A model generated the notes under the pieces. The model was given only the letters and a program-made list of their open reading frames with translations, was not told the DNA's origin and did no database searches. Positions 9,336 through 17,276 of a stretch of DNA of 64,000 nucleotides are shown here, piece after piece. Numbering within the stretch: position 1 is the stretch's first letter; each line of letters starts with the position of its first letter. The DNA is from Pseudomonadota bacterium. GTDB taxonomy: Bacteria > Pseudomonadota > Alphaproteobacteria > Rhodospirillales > Casp-alpha2. A program made the position numbers and the translations under genes. The stretch covers positions 32,167 through 96,166 of the forward strand of contig JAQBYB010000001.1 in NCBI GenBank assembly GCA_027624235.1, written 5' to 3'.

Positions 9336-9824
9336 ATGGCCATTCTGCAAGATCCCAGCTTTTGGGCGTCCGTCGCCTTCGTCATCTTCATTGCCGCGGC
9401 GGCGAAGCCGATTTCGCGTTTGGCGGTCGCCGGGCTGGATAAGCGCGCCGACAAAATCCGCGACGACCTCGATGAAGCCGAAAAGCTGCGCGAAGAGGCC
9501 CAGGACCTGTTGGCCAATTACCAGCGCAAGCAGCGCGACGCCATCGCCGAAGCCGAAGCCATCGTCGCCCACGCCGGCGAAGAAGCCGAACGTCTTGCCG
9601 GACAGGCAATCATGAGCCTTGAAGCATCCCTGGAAAGACGCCGCAAACTGGCCCTGGAACGGATTGCCCAGGCCGAAGCCCAGGCGTTGGATAGGGTTCT
9701 GACCATGACCGTCGACATCGCCCTCGACGCGACCCACGATTTCCTGGCCAATGAACTCAAAGACAAGCAAGCCAACGCCCTGACCGACGCCGCCATCAAA
9801 GACCTGGCCGGCAACCTCCACTAA
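9336..9824 (+). CDS. atpF: F0F1 ATP synthase subunit b
   Basis: A 162-residue stalk subunit. A short N-terminal hydrophobic helix (about 5-25) starts ILQDPSFWASVAFVIF, followed by a coiled coil rich in Ala, Glu, Arg and Lys. GGGGAG lies nine bases before the ATG. It is the last gene of the F0 operon. No F1 genes follow, as expected where F0 and F1 operons are separate. The sequence after its stop changes to accessory DNA. Confidence 0.93.
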   Translation: MAILQDPSFWASVAFVIFIAAAAKPISRLAVAGLDKRADKIRDDLDEAEKLREEAQDLLANYQRKQRDAIAEAEAIVAHAGEEAERLAGQAIMSLEASLERRRKLALERIAQAEAQALDRVLTMTVDIALDATHDFLANELKDKQANALTDAAIKDLAGNLH

Positions 9825-9849
9825 TAATCCGCTGAAACCGTTCCCAGAA

Positions 9850-9952
9850 GTGGTCCTAGAAATTCGGACAGTGGTCTAAGGTGTATCCCGAACCTGAGAA
9901 AGGGATACGACATGGCAAAACGACGGAACTTTAAATACCAAGTTCAGCACTA
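9850..9952 (+). pseudogene. remnant of an IS3-like element (left end and orfA start)
   Basis: After atpF the sequence shows a block TTCGGACAGTGGTCTAAGG, then GTATCCC and GGGATAC arms (9883-9889 and 9902-9908). An ATG follows at 9912 and encodes MAKRRNFKYQVQH before a stop. The start M-A-K-R-R-N-F is typical of IS3-family OrfA transposase. Only 13 codons remain, so this is a decayed or truncated end. The family call is from memory of such N-termini. Confidence 0.45.
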
Positions 9953-10561
9953 GCCCTTCTTGCCGTATTTACAGCTAACTGTCGGCGAAAATGGGTTCAA
10001 CCCATCCTTAAGGTTCGCGTGCTTCCGGAAATAAACATGTTGATCATGATGAGGCTGAAACATATGGGCTTCATCTTGGGGGGTGTTGGCATCATCCATC
10101 ATTGTATCCCATGTACGACCCATGCTTTTGGGCGGATTATGATGTCCTGCCTCTTTCCATGCCTTCATGAAAACAAGGTTTTCAGCCCCGACAAGGATAA
10201 GGCCGCCATTCGCCTGCGGCTCATACAACAAGATTGCGGGTTTCATAAAGTCGGTATGGGTGCTCATCCCATCCACACGCGGGTCTGTTGCCGTAATTTT
10301 CAACACATCGGGCCTGATATAATGGATGCCCATGCCACCCCATTCCGGCGGCAACCCCTCGCTGGCCGCATCAATGCAATGGCCAGGTGGCGCTGGAACA
10401 TAACCTTCAGCCAAGGCAACATTGACATCACTGTATTTCGAGGTCGCCTGCTGAATTTTTTTAATCTCTGCGGAAATGTCATGGGCGACAACATTCGACG
10501 GCAGCGCCAAGACAAACAAAGCAACGAAGGCACTGATTAATCCAGAATAAATCATTCTCAT
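9950..10561 (-). CDS. secreted protein of unknown function
   Basis: The 203-residue protein has a clear signal peptide (about residues 1-26, ending VVAHD). The mature part has conserved-looking blocks: EGYVPAPPGHCIDAA, EWGGMGIHYIRPD, PAILLYEPQANGGLILVGAE and HMFQPHHDQHVYF. It is rich in His (HPP/HHDQH), which may mean metal binding, but I do not recognise a named family. Its stop codon abuts the IS3-like remnant, and a probable IS21-like end lies upstream of its start. It therefore sits in an accessory patch and may have been acquired. Confidence 0.75.
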   Translation of the reverse strand: MRMIYSGLISAFVALFVLALPSNVVAHDISAEIKKIQQATSKYSDVNVALAEGYVPAPPGHCIDAASEGLPPEWGGMGIHYIRPDVLKITATDPRVDGMSTHTDFMKPAILLYEPQANGGLILVGAENLVFMKAWKEAGHHNPPKSMGRTWDTMMDDANTPQDEAHMFQPHHDQHVYFRKHANLKDGLNPFSPTVSCKYGKKG

Positions 10562-10843
10562 TCCCCTTTTATGAAACAGTCATTTCAAACACCAAGTCAC
10601 AAAAAACACTACCTTGATCGGAGCTGGTGGAATACCTATAATCAGACAATGAATATAGAAAATCTGCCAAATTTTAAGCCCATTGATTACGGCAATGTTT
10701 CAGATGTCGACCGCCTGTCAACGCCGGAGTAAAAACACACCAGCGGCCGGAGTAAAAATGTTCCATCTGCGTTCTTTTTTCTTGCTTTTTAGTCCTAATA
10801 ATGATATTATTCCTTTATATCAATTTGTAAAAGGTTTAATATC
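10562..10843. other. intergenic region with a mobile-element end
   Basis: This region between the secreted protein (leftward) and the terminase-like gene (rightward) contains a probable IS21-type end at 10716-10764. An AT-rich stretch at 10770-10840 follows and is a plausible promoter for the terminase-like gene. I see no other gene. Confidence 0.5.
10716..10764 (+). mobile_element. solo IS21-like terminal repeat
   Basis: The block starts TGTCAACGCCGGAGTAAAAA and repeats GCCGGAGTAAAAA after 24 nt (10723 and 10747). Ends with TGTCA plus repeated CCGGAGTAAAA motifs are typical of IS21-family elements. No istA or istB gene remains nearby, so it would be a solo end. The call is from motif recognition and is moderate. 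Confidence 0.4.
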
Positions 10844-11305
10844 ATGGATTTACCCCTTCCCCGCCGCCCCCTGAACCTGCGCCAGGAGCGCTTTTGCCAC
10901 TACTTCGTGCTCTATGCGTGCGCCGCCGTCGCCGCCATCGAAGCCGGCTACGGGCGCAAGTCGGCCAAGCATCAGGGCTATCGCCTGCTGCACACCGGCC
11001 GCGTCCGCGAGCGCATCCGCGCCATTCACACCGGCCATGCGCTCGGCACCGACGCCGACGCGCTGATCGGCAAGCTTGAGACCGTCTATCGGCGCGCCGT
11101 CCAGGACCACCATTTCCATACCGCGGCGCGCTGCGTCGAGTTGCAGGCGCGGCTGACGGCGATGAAGGAGCGCCGCGACGATATTGCAACGATGCCGGCC
11201 CTGCCGACCCTGACGGCCCAGCCGCCGGCGATAAACCTTGGCGTCCTCAAGGCCGAGGCGGAAGCGGTGATCGACCGGATGGCGGTCTCAAGCCGGCGAA
11301 AATGA
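10844..11305 (+). CDS. terminase small subunit-like DNA-binding protein
   Basis: The product has 153 residues. The N-terminal half, LNLRQERFCHYFVLYACAAV then AAIEAGYGRKSAKHQGYRLL, matches the helix-turn-helix pattern of phage terminase small subunits (L-T-x-x-Q-x-x-F then A-x-x-A-G-Y). The C-terminal half is helical and basic. No large terminase, portal or other phage gene is adjacent, so it is an orphan. Its stop lies inside an 11-nt minisatellite that continues downstream. It could be a domesticated prophage relic or a regulator. Function is unknown. Confidence 0.65.
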   Translation: MDLPLPRRPLNLRQERFCHYFVLYACAAVAAIEAGYGRKSAKHQGYRLLHTGRVRERIRAIHTGHALGTDADALIGKLETVYRRAVQDHHFHTAARCVELQARLTAMKERRDDIATMPALPTLTAQPPAINLGVLKAEAEAVIDRMAVSSRRK

Positions 11306-11408
11306 CCACCCGATGGCCACCTGATGTCTACCCAATGTCCACCGGATGTCGACCCGATGACCACCGAATGTCCACCGAATGCCGACCAATGCCCACCAAT
11401 GCCTACCG
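11302..11408 (+). repeat. degenerate 11-nt tandem repeat (10 units)
   Basis: Ten head-to-tail units all begin ATG. Seven are 11 nt (starting at 11302, 11313, 11324, 11335, 11346, 11357 and 11368) and the last three are 10 nt (11379, 11389, 11399). The consensus is ATGTCCACCGR with variation mainly at positions 4-6 and 10-11. The array overlaps the stop codon of the terminase-like gene and ends 21 nt before the anmK stop. Unit length is not a multiple of three, so it is not a protein repeat. Confidence 0.9.
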
Positions 11409-11428
11409 TTGATTTTCCAGGCGCCGGT

Positions 11429-12520
11429 TTAGGCGGGATGATGCAGGACGCCGCCGCGCATCGGCTCGGCCACGCCGGTGGTGCCGGGCAGGCTGAGCGG
11501 TTGGCCGTTCAGCGAGCGCACGGCGAGGAACGCGAACGCCTGGGCTTCCAGGGCGTCGCCCTGCCAGCCGGCCATTTCCGCCGGTTCCACCGGTTGCAGC
11601 AACAGCCCGCGCAAGGCCGCCATCAAGGCCGGATTGTGCCGGCCGCCACCGCACACCAGCCAGCGGTTGGGCAACGCCGGGAACTGATGCGCCGCCGCGT
11701 CGATGCTGGCGGCGGTAAACGCGACCAGGGTGGCGGCGCCGTCGGCGGTCGACAGCCCGGTGGCGGCAATGACATCAAAATCCTCGCGGTCGAGGGATTT
11801 CGGATAGGGCAGATCAAAATATGGATTGTCCATCAATTGCTCCAGGACCGCCTGATTGACGGTGCCCGCGTGGGCCAGCTTGCCGCCTTCGTCCATGGCC
11901 AGGCCTTCCCGGTCGCGCACCCAATCATCGATGAGCGCGTTGCCGGGGCCGGTGTCAAACGCGATCAGGCCGCCGTCGGGGCTGATCCAGGTGACGTTGG
12001 CGACGCCGCCGATATTGAGCACCGCCAGCGGCTTCTCGAATTTCACCGACAGCGCCGCGTGATACAGCGGCGCAAACGGCGCGCCCTGGCCGCCGCCGGC
12101 GACATCATTGGCGCGAAAGTCATTGACCACCTTGATTCCGGTTTGCCGCGCCAGCCGGCCGCCGTCGCCGATCTGGCGGGTGATGCCTTTTTCCGGTTGG
12201 TGAAAAACGGTATGGCCGTGAAAGCCGATGACATCGATATCGCTTGGCCCCAGACCATTGTCGGCGAGCAGGCGGTTGACGGCCTCGGCGTGGCGGTCGG
12301 TCAGTTCTTCACCGATGGCGGTGGCGTCTTCGTTATGATCCGAATCACGACCCAACAGGGCGCGCAATTTGTCGCGGAAATTTTCGTCATAGGGCTGGCT
12401 CAGCGACGGGCCGAAACCGGACACCGTGTCGCCATCGGTTTGCAACAACGCGGCGTCGATGCCGTCCATGGAGGTGCCGCTCATCAATCCGATTGCCGTC
12501 ATTATTTTCGCCGCCGCCAT
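11429..12520 (-). CDS. anmK: anhydro-N-acetylmuramic acid kinase
   Basis: A 363-residue cytoplasmic enzyme of cell-wall recycling that phosphorylates and opens 1,6-anhydro-MurNAc to MurNAc-6-phosphate. The N-terminal ATP-binding motif is GLMSGTSMDGIDAALL (about residues 11-26). Further family blocks are VIGFHGHTVFH, TGPGNALIDDW and WLVCGGGRHNPALM. The ATG at 12520 is preferred since GGGGAG lies six bases upstream; a further ATG at 12541 is possible. It is divergent from tyrS across 80 nt. Confidence 0.95.
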   Translation of the reverse strand: MAAAKIMTAIGLMSGTSMDGIDAALLQTDGDTVSGFGPSLSQPYDENFRDKLRALLGRDSDHNEDATAIGEELTDRHAEAVNRLLADNGLGPSDIDVIGFHGHTVFHQPEKGITRQIGDGGRLARQTGIKVVNDFRANDVAGGGQGAPFAPLYHAALSVKFEKPLAVLNIGGVANVTWISPDGGLIAFDTGPGNALIDDWVRDREGLAMDEGGKLAHAGTVNQAVLEQLMDNPYFDLPYPKSLDREDFDVIAATGLSTADGAATLVAFTAASIDAAAHQFPALPNRWLVCGGGRHNPALMAALRGLLLQPVEPAEMAGWQGDALEAQAFAFLAVRSLNGQPLSLPGTTGVAEPMRGGVLHHPA

Positions 12521-12600
12521 CGCCTGCTCCCCATCCGACAACGTCGGGATTGCGCCTTCGATACTGATAGCATAAACCCATTGAGGAAATCGGGGAACCT

Positions 12601-13887
12601 ATGAGCAGCCACAAATCGCAATTTATCCAAAGTGTCGAAGAACGCGGCTTCCTGCACCAGTGCACGGACCTCGGCGGGCTCGACGCGCTTGCGGCTGGCC
12701 AAAACAAGGATAAGACTCCCGTCACCGCCTACATCGGGTTCGATTGCACCGCGCCCAGCCTGCACGCCGGATCGCTGGTCTCGATCATGCTGCTCCGGCT
12801 GTTTCAGCAGGCCGGGCATAAGCCGATCGTGCTGATGGGCGGCGGCACCACCAAAGTCGGCGACCCGTCCGGCAAGGACGAAGCCCGCAAGTTTCTCAGC
12901 GACGACGATATCGCCGCCAACATGGCCGGCATCAAGGACGTGTTCGCCAAGTTCCTGACGTTCGCCCCGGATGGACAAAAGGGTGGACCCACCGACGCGG
13001 TCATGGTCAACAACGCCGACTGGCTTGATGATCTCGATTACATTGCGTTCCTGCGCGATTACGGTCGCCACTTTTCCGTCAACCGGATGCTCGGCCTCGA
13101 AAGCGTCAAGCAGCGCCTCGATCGCGAGCAACCGCTGAGCTTCCTCGAATTCAACTACATGATTCTACAGGCCTACGATTTTCTCGAACTGGGCCGCCGC
13201 CACGGCTGCGCCCTGCAAATGGGCGGCTCCGACCAATGGGGCAACATCGTCGGCGGCGTCGATCTCGGCCGCCGCGTCGAGGGGCTGGAGCTGTTCGGGC
13301 TGACGACGCCGCTGCTGACCACCAGTTCCGGCGCCAAGATGGGCAAGACCGCCGACGGCGCCGTGTGGCTCAACGAAGACATGCTGTCGGCCTATGACTA
13401 CTGGCAATACTGGCGCAACACCGAAGACGCCGACGTCGGTACGTTCCTGAAGCTGTTCACCGAGCTGCCGCTCGACGAAATCGCGCGTCTGGAAAAACTG
13501 GCGGGCGAGGACATCAACGAGGCCAAGAAGGTATTGGCCGACCAGGCGACGGCGCTTTGTCATGGTGCGGAAGCCGCCAAGGCGGCCGCCGAGACCGCGC
13601 GCAAAACCTTTGAAGAAGGCGCGCAAAGCGCGGCGGGCCTGCCGACCGTTGAGGTTGCGCGCGGCCTTTTGGACGGCGGCATCGCCGCGTTCGAGTTATT
13701 CAAGATTGCCGGACTGGCGCAATCCAACGGCGAGGCGAGGCGATTGATTAAGGGCGGTGGCGGGCGCGTCAATGACACCGCCATCAGTGACGAGACACAA
13801 AATATCACCAGCGCCGACCTGGGCGACGACGGCACGATCAAATTGTCGGCGGGAAAAAAACGCCACGCGCTGATCAAAGCGGGATGA
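12601..13887 (+). CDS. tyrS: tyrosyl-tRNA synthetase
   Basis: The 428-residue class I synthetase charges tRNA-Tyr. It shows [16 protein letters not shown] (HIGH-type motif HAGS, residues about 57-60), the tyrosine site [12 protein letters not shown], and the KMSKS-like loop [10 protein letters not shown]. The C-terminal S4 RNA-binding domain is around [21 protein letters not shown] lies before the ATG. It converges with the AsmA-like gene after 21 nt. Confidence 0.97.
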   Translation: MSSHKSQFIQSVEERGFLHQCTDLGGLDALAAGQNKDKTPVTAYIGFDCTAPSLHAGSLVSIMLLRLFQQAGHKPIVLMGGGTTKVGDPSGKDEARKFLSDDDIAANMAGIKDVFAKFLTFAPDGQKGGPTDAVMVNNADWLDDLDYIAFLRDYGRHFSVNRMLGLESVKQRLDREQPLSFLEFNYMILQAYDFLELGRRHGCALQMGGSDQWGNIVGGVDLGRRVEGLELFGLTTPLLTTSSGAKMGKTADGAVWLNEDMLSAYDYWQYWRNTEDADVGTFLKLFTELPLDEIARLEKLAGEDINEAKKVLADQATALCHGAEAAKAAAETARKTFEEGAQSAAGLPTVEVARGLLDGGIAAFELFKIAGLAQSNGEARRLIKGGGGRVNDTAISDETQNITSADLGDDGTIKLSAGKKRHALIKAG

Positions 13888-13908
13888 TCAGGGCGGGCTG
13901 AATTCGGG

Positions 13909-16900
13909 TTATTGAAGACCGCCGTCCGCGCCGCCGGGTTTGTCGCCGCCGAAGATATCGAAGACGTTGCGGAAGATCCCCGGCGTCAGGGCGGACAGCG
14001 GGTTAAGCGTGATCTTGGGGTCGTCGGTGGGGCCGCTCATGGCGTAGTTGACCGCGAACACACCGCCGCCTTTCTTGCCGCCGGTGAATAGTTCGCCCAA
14101 CACCGGAATGTTGCCCAAGGCGCTGTTGATGGCATAGGCAGGCACCACCGTGCCGGTAATATCGACGATGTCGGCATAGGTATAGACGGTTCCAGAGGCG
14201 GTAAAACCAAGCGACGTTCCGGTGGCGCTGGCGTCCTTGACCTGCAAGGTGCCGGAGCCGAGGACAAACGGGATGTCCAGATTATTAAAGACAAGCCCGC
14301 CACCTTCCAGCGCATCCAGGATGCCGGTCAGCGCCATGATGCTCAGCACCCGGGCCAGGACCGGCGCCTTGGTGACCCGGTAATCGGTGACCTTGAGTTT
14401 CCCGATCAGCGGATTGCCGACGGCCTTGTCATCATATTGTCCGGCGATTTCCAATATTCCGCCGACCATGGCATTGTAGAAATCCATGGTTTTCAGGACC
14501 GCCCCCGCATCCGACGAGGTCATCACAAAATTCCGGTTGCCATCCTTGCCGGGGCGGATGCTCAACTCGAAGGATTTATTTTTTCCCACCTCGCCTTTCA
14601 GAAGAACCGTTCTCCAAAGGTCGTCCTTGTGGGCGAAGGTGCCGGAAATATTCTCCAGAGACTTATCCGGTCCGATCCAGACGCGCCCGAGTTCCACAGC
14701 CATGGTCAGGTAAGGGAGTTTGAAGTCCTCAAAAACCCCACCCTCCTGGTTTTTGTGAAAAAGGTCTTCCCAGATTGACGTCATATCGAAACTGGGGCCG
14801 TGGAAGCCCGCGTCCCAGCCGCCGTCTGGCCTGGAAATCAGCGCTCCCTTGATGTCGGTTCGGCCATAGGAAATTTGCTCAAAATCGATCCGCTGAAGAC
14901 CAATCTCGCCGTTGCCATACCGCGCGGCGCCGCGCACCTTCAAATCATCGGCGGCAATGGCGAAGGCGGGAACGGCGGTGATTTTATCGCCCTTGAAATC
15001 CACGGTAATGCTGGCAACGCCAGGTGTATTGCGCCGTTTTCTCCAACCGAAGGCATCCGCCGAAAGCTCGGCGTTGGTAATGTCGGCCTTAACGTCAAGA
15101 CGCCGATCAATATCGTTGAAAATGGTATAGTTGACATCGGCGTCCAGCGCGCCTTTGACAAATCTGTCGGTGAAGGGCGCGATATCCAGGCCCATCTGGG
15201 CGATCTGGCGGGTGTCGGCGATATGTGCTTTCAGGTCATAGCGTCTCTTGAACGGCGGTTTGACGCCAAAATTTTCCCGCCAAGCCAAGGTCGCCGGAAT
15301 ATTGCCGATGTTGACCTTGCCGGTAATATCCATGCCCTTTTTATCGACCAGGATATCGACATTACCGCCGGTGATGTCGCGACCCAACACCGCCTTGGCT
15401 AAAGATAGTTCGCGAACATTCGATTTGGCGGATACCTTGATGCCGTCCAGCGTGAGGGCGTTCTCAACAATAAAATTCAGCTTCAGCTCGGTTTTCGCCT
15501 TTCCCTTGGCCGTGGCCGGGTCGACTCCGATCGCCTTGGCGTACCGCAACGGATCGTTATTCAGGTATGCCAACTTGTCCCCGAAGGCCCCTTCGATGCC
15601 GACGGTGACGTCGGCGATTTGATCGTATCCATCAAGACCGGAAATCAGAACCGCGGCGTCGGTAATTTTCAGGGCTTCGGATTCCCCTTTGGAGATGAAG
15701 ATGTTGAATTCTTTTTCATCGAACTTCATATATGCGGCGGCATTTCGGATCTTTGGCATGGGCGGCAGGTAATCGACACTGACGCCGCTGACATCCATAT
15801 CACCGTCCAGCGATACCAATTCGAAGGTGCCGTTTTCAAACCAAAGTTGCATTTCGGCGCGAGCCTGATGAAGAACGCCGTCGGAAAAATGCGCCACCAC
15901 CCAGCGGTGCGTGTCCTTACCCAATGCCGCCGGCCAGTACCGGTCAAGCTGATCGACGGCCATGCCTTCGATCGAGCCTTTGAAATCGATAGACATTTTG
16001 GCGGCGGCAAGATCACCAATGCCGTTAAAGCCGTCCACCACCGCGCTGGCCTTTGCCGTGGGGCCTCTGAGATCGGCTTCAACATTGGTAATCTCAAGGC
16101 GCTGGGTTTTTCCCAGGTATCGGCCTTTGAGTTTGAGCGACGCCACCGGCATCCGGTGGCCGATGGGCGCCGGTAGCGCCACAAAGCCCTTAGGGCCAAG
16201 GTCGATGTTGATTTCTGCGATGTCGAGTCGGTCCTCGCCACCTTCATAGATCCCTTTCAGCGACACCCCGTTAACGGGCAGCGATTGTTCGAAGGGGCTG
16301 GGCAAATTAAGCACGCCGCGCCCGCCCGACAGATCGAATTTGGCCGCCTCGATAATACCGTCCAGGGACATCCCTACCGTCACCGTGCCCTTCAACGGCA
16401 ACGCCAGGGCACGAAGCGGCCCCAGTTCGTAATACAACGACGAAAAAACCGCCGGCGAGACCTCGGAAAAATTAACCGTCATATCGAGACGCCGAGCAGC
16501 GGATTGATAGCCTACGGTCGTCGAAAATTTTGATTCCCGACCATCGATGCCCAGCGCAAGGTTGATGTCTCCGAACAGGCCGACTGCGTCACGGCGCAGC
16601 CGAACATTGGCGGACTGCGTCACCCAGGATTTTCCCAACAACTGGTCGTCCAGGGTAATCTCAGCGTTAACAACCTCTAGCCGGGTCAGGTAGCTCATGG
16701 GGTTGCCCTTGTCCGGCTTCGCCAGAAGCTGATCAAGGAGTCTGAGCGCAAAATCCTTCGACTGCGCTTCGGTGTCCATAAAGCCGATGCCGATGTCACC
16801 GCCCAGACCCCGGCTAACCCGCAACCGCGGGCCGAACAACTCGATGCTCCTGGGCGCCAACAAGCCACTGATCAGGGCCTGGCCGCTCAGTGAAAAGGAC

Positions 16901-17190
16901 ACCTCGGGCACACTACCGACCAAAGAACCGTCCGGCCTCAAGACCTTGACCTCAAGCACGCGGATATCCAGGGTCCTGTCCCACCCCGCCCAGGTCAGAA
17001 TGGTGTCCTTCATGGTTAGTTGGAAATTTTGCTGCCCGGCATTGATGGCGTTTTGAATGTGGGCAGACAGAAAGCCCAACGAGATTGGACCCGAGGACAA
17101 CTGCCAAGCCGCCACCATTAACATGATGGCCAAGCCCGCGCCTAATCCGCCAACTAATTGGACGATTCCCCGAAACGTGCGCCTGATCAA
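13909..17190 (-). CDS. AsmA/YhdP-like envelope protein (DUF3971)
   Basis: The 1093-residue protein has one N-terminal transmembrane anchor (about residues 11-29) and a very long beta-rich periplasmic part. The middle holds a DUF3971-like region (HRWVVAHFSDGVLHQARAEM) and the C-terminus an AsmA-like module ending in a glycine-rich tail. YhdP/TamB-type proteins are thought to bridge the periplasm and move phospholipid to the outer membrane; that role is known for relatives and inferred here. It is divergent from glnE, with 86 nt between starts. Confidence 0.85.
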   Translation of the reverse strand: MIRRTFRGIVQLVGGLGAGLAIMLMVAAWQLSSGPISLGFLSAHIQNAINAGQQNFQLTMKDTILTWAGWDRTLDIRVLEVKVLRPDGSLVGSVPEVSFSLSGQALISGLLAPRSIELFGPRLRVSRGLGGDIGIGFMDTEAQSKDFALRLLDQLLAKPDKGNPMSYLTRLEVVNAEITLDDQLLGKSWVTQSANVRLRRDAVGLFGDINLALGIDGRESKFSTTVGYQSAARRLDMTVNFSEVSPAVFSSLYYELGPLRALALPLKGTVTVGMSLDGIIEAAKFDLSGGRGVLNLPSPFEQSLPVNGVSLKGIYEGGEDRLDIAEINIDLGPKGFVALPAPIGHRMPVASLKLKGRYLGKTQRLEITNVEADLRGPTAKASAVVDGFNGIGDLAAAKMSIDFKGSIEGMAVDQLDRYWPAALGKDTHRWVVAHFSDGVLHQARAEMQLWFENGTFELVSLDGDMDVSGVSVDYLPPMPKIRNAAAYMKFDEKEFNIFISKGESEALKITDAAVLISGLDGYDQIADVTVGIEGAFGDKLAYLNNDPLRYAKAIGVDPATAKGKAKTELKLNFIVENALTLDGIKVSAKSNVRELSLAKAVLGRDITGGNVDILVDKKGMDITGKVNIGNIPATLAWRENFGVKPPFKRRYDLKAHIADTRQIAQMGLDIAPFTDRFVKGALDADVNYTIFNDIDRRLDVKADITNAELSADAFGWRKRRNTPGVASITVDFKGDKITAVPAFAIAADDLKVRGAARYGNGEIGLQRIDFEQISYGRTDIKGALISRPDGGWDAGFHGPSFDMTSIWEDLFHKNQEGGVFEDFKLPYLTMAVELGRVWIGPDKSLENISGTFAHKDDLWRTVLLKGEVGKNKSFELSIRPGKDGNRNFVMTSSDAGAVLKTMDFYNAMVGGILEIAGQYDDKAVGNPLIGKLKVTDYRVTKAPVLARVLSIMALTGILDALEGGGLVFNNLDIPFVLGSGTLQVKDASATGTSLGFTASGTVYTYADIVDITGTVVPAYAINSALGNIPVLGELFTGGKKGGGVFAVNYAMSGPTDDPKITLNPLSALTPGIFRNVFDIFGGDKPGGADGGLQ

Positions 17191-17276
17191 AGGTTTTCCT
17201 CTGAAATTTAAAACTCAGCCTGTCTTGACCGAACCCACAGATTCCCTCAGTCTGCGGTTGTCCGGAGGCGGTCATT

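Noticed and set aside
11324..12604. A 426-codon plus-strand frame across anmK
   Set aside because: It is a shadow of anmK on the other strand: no family resemblance, and composition set by the codon bias of the real gene.
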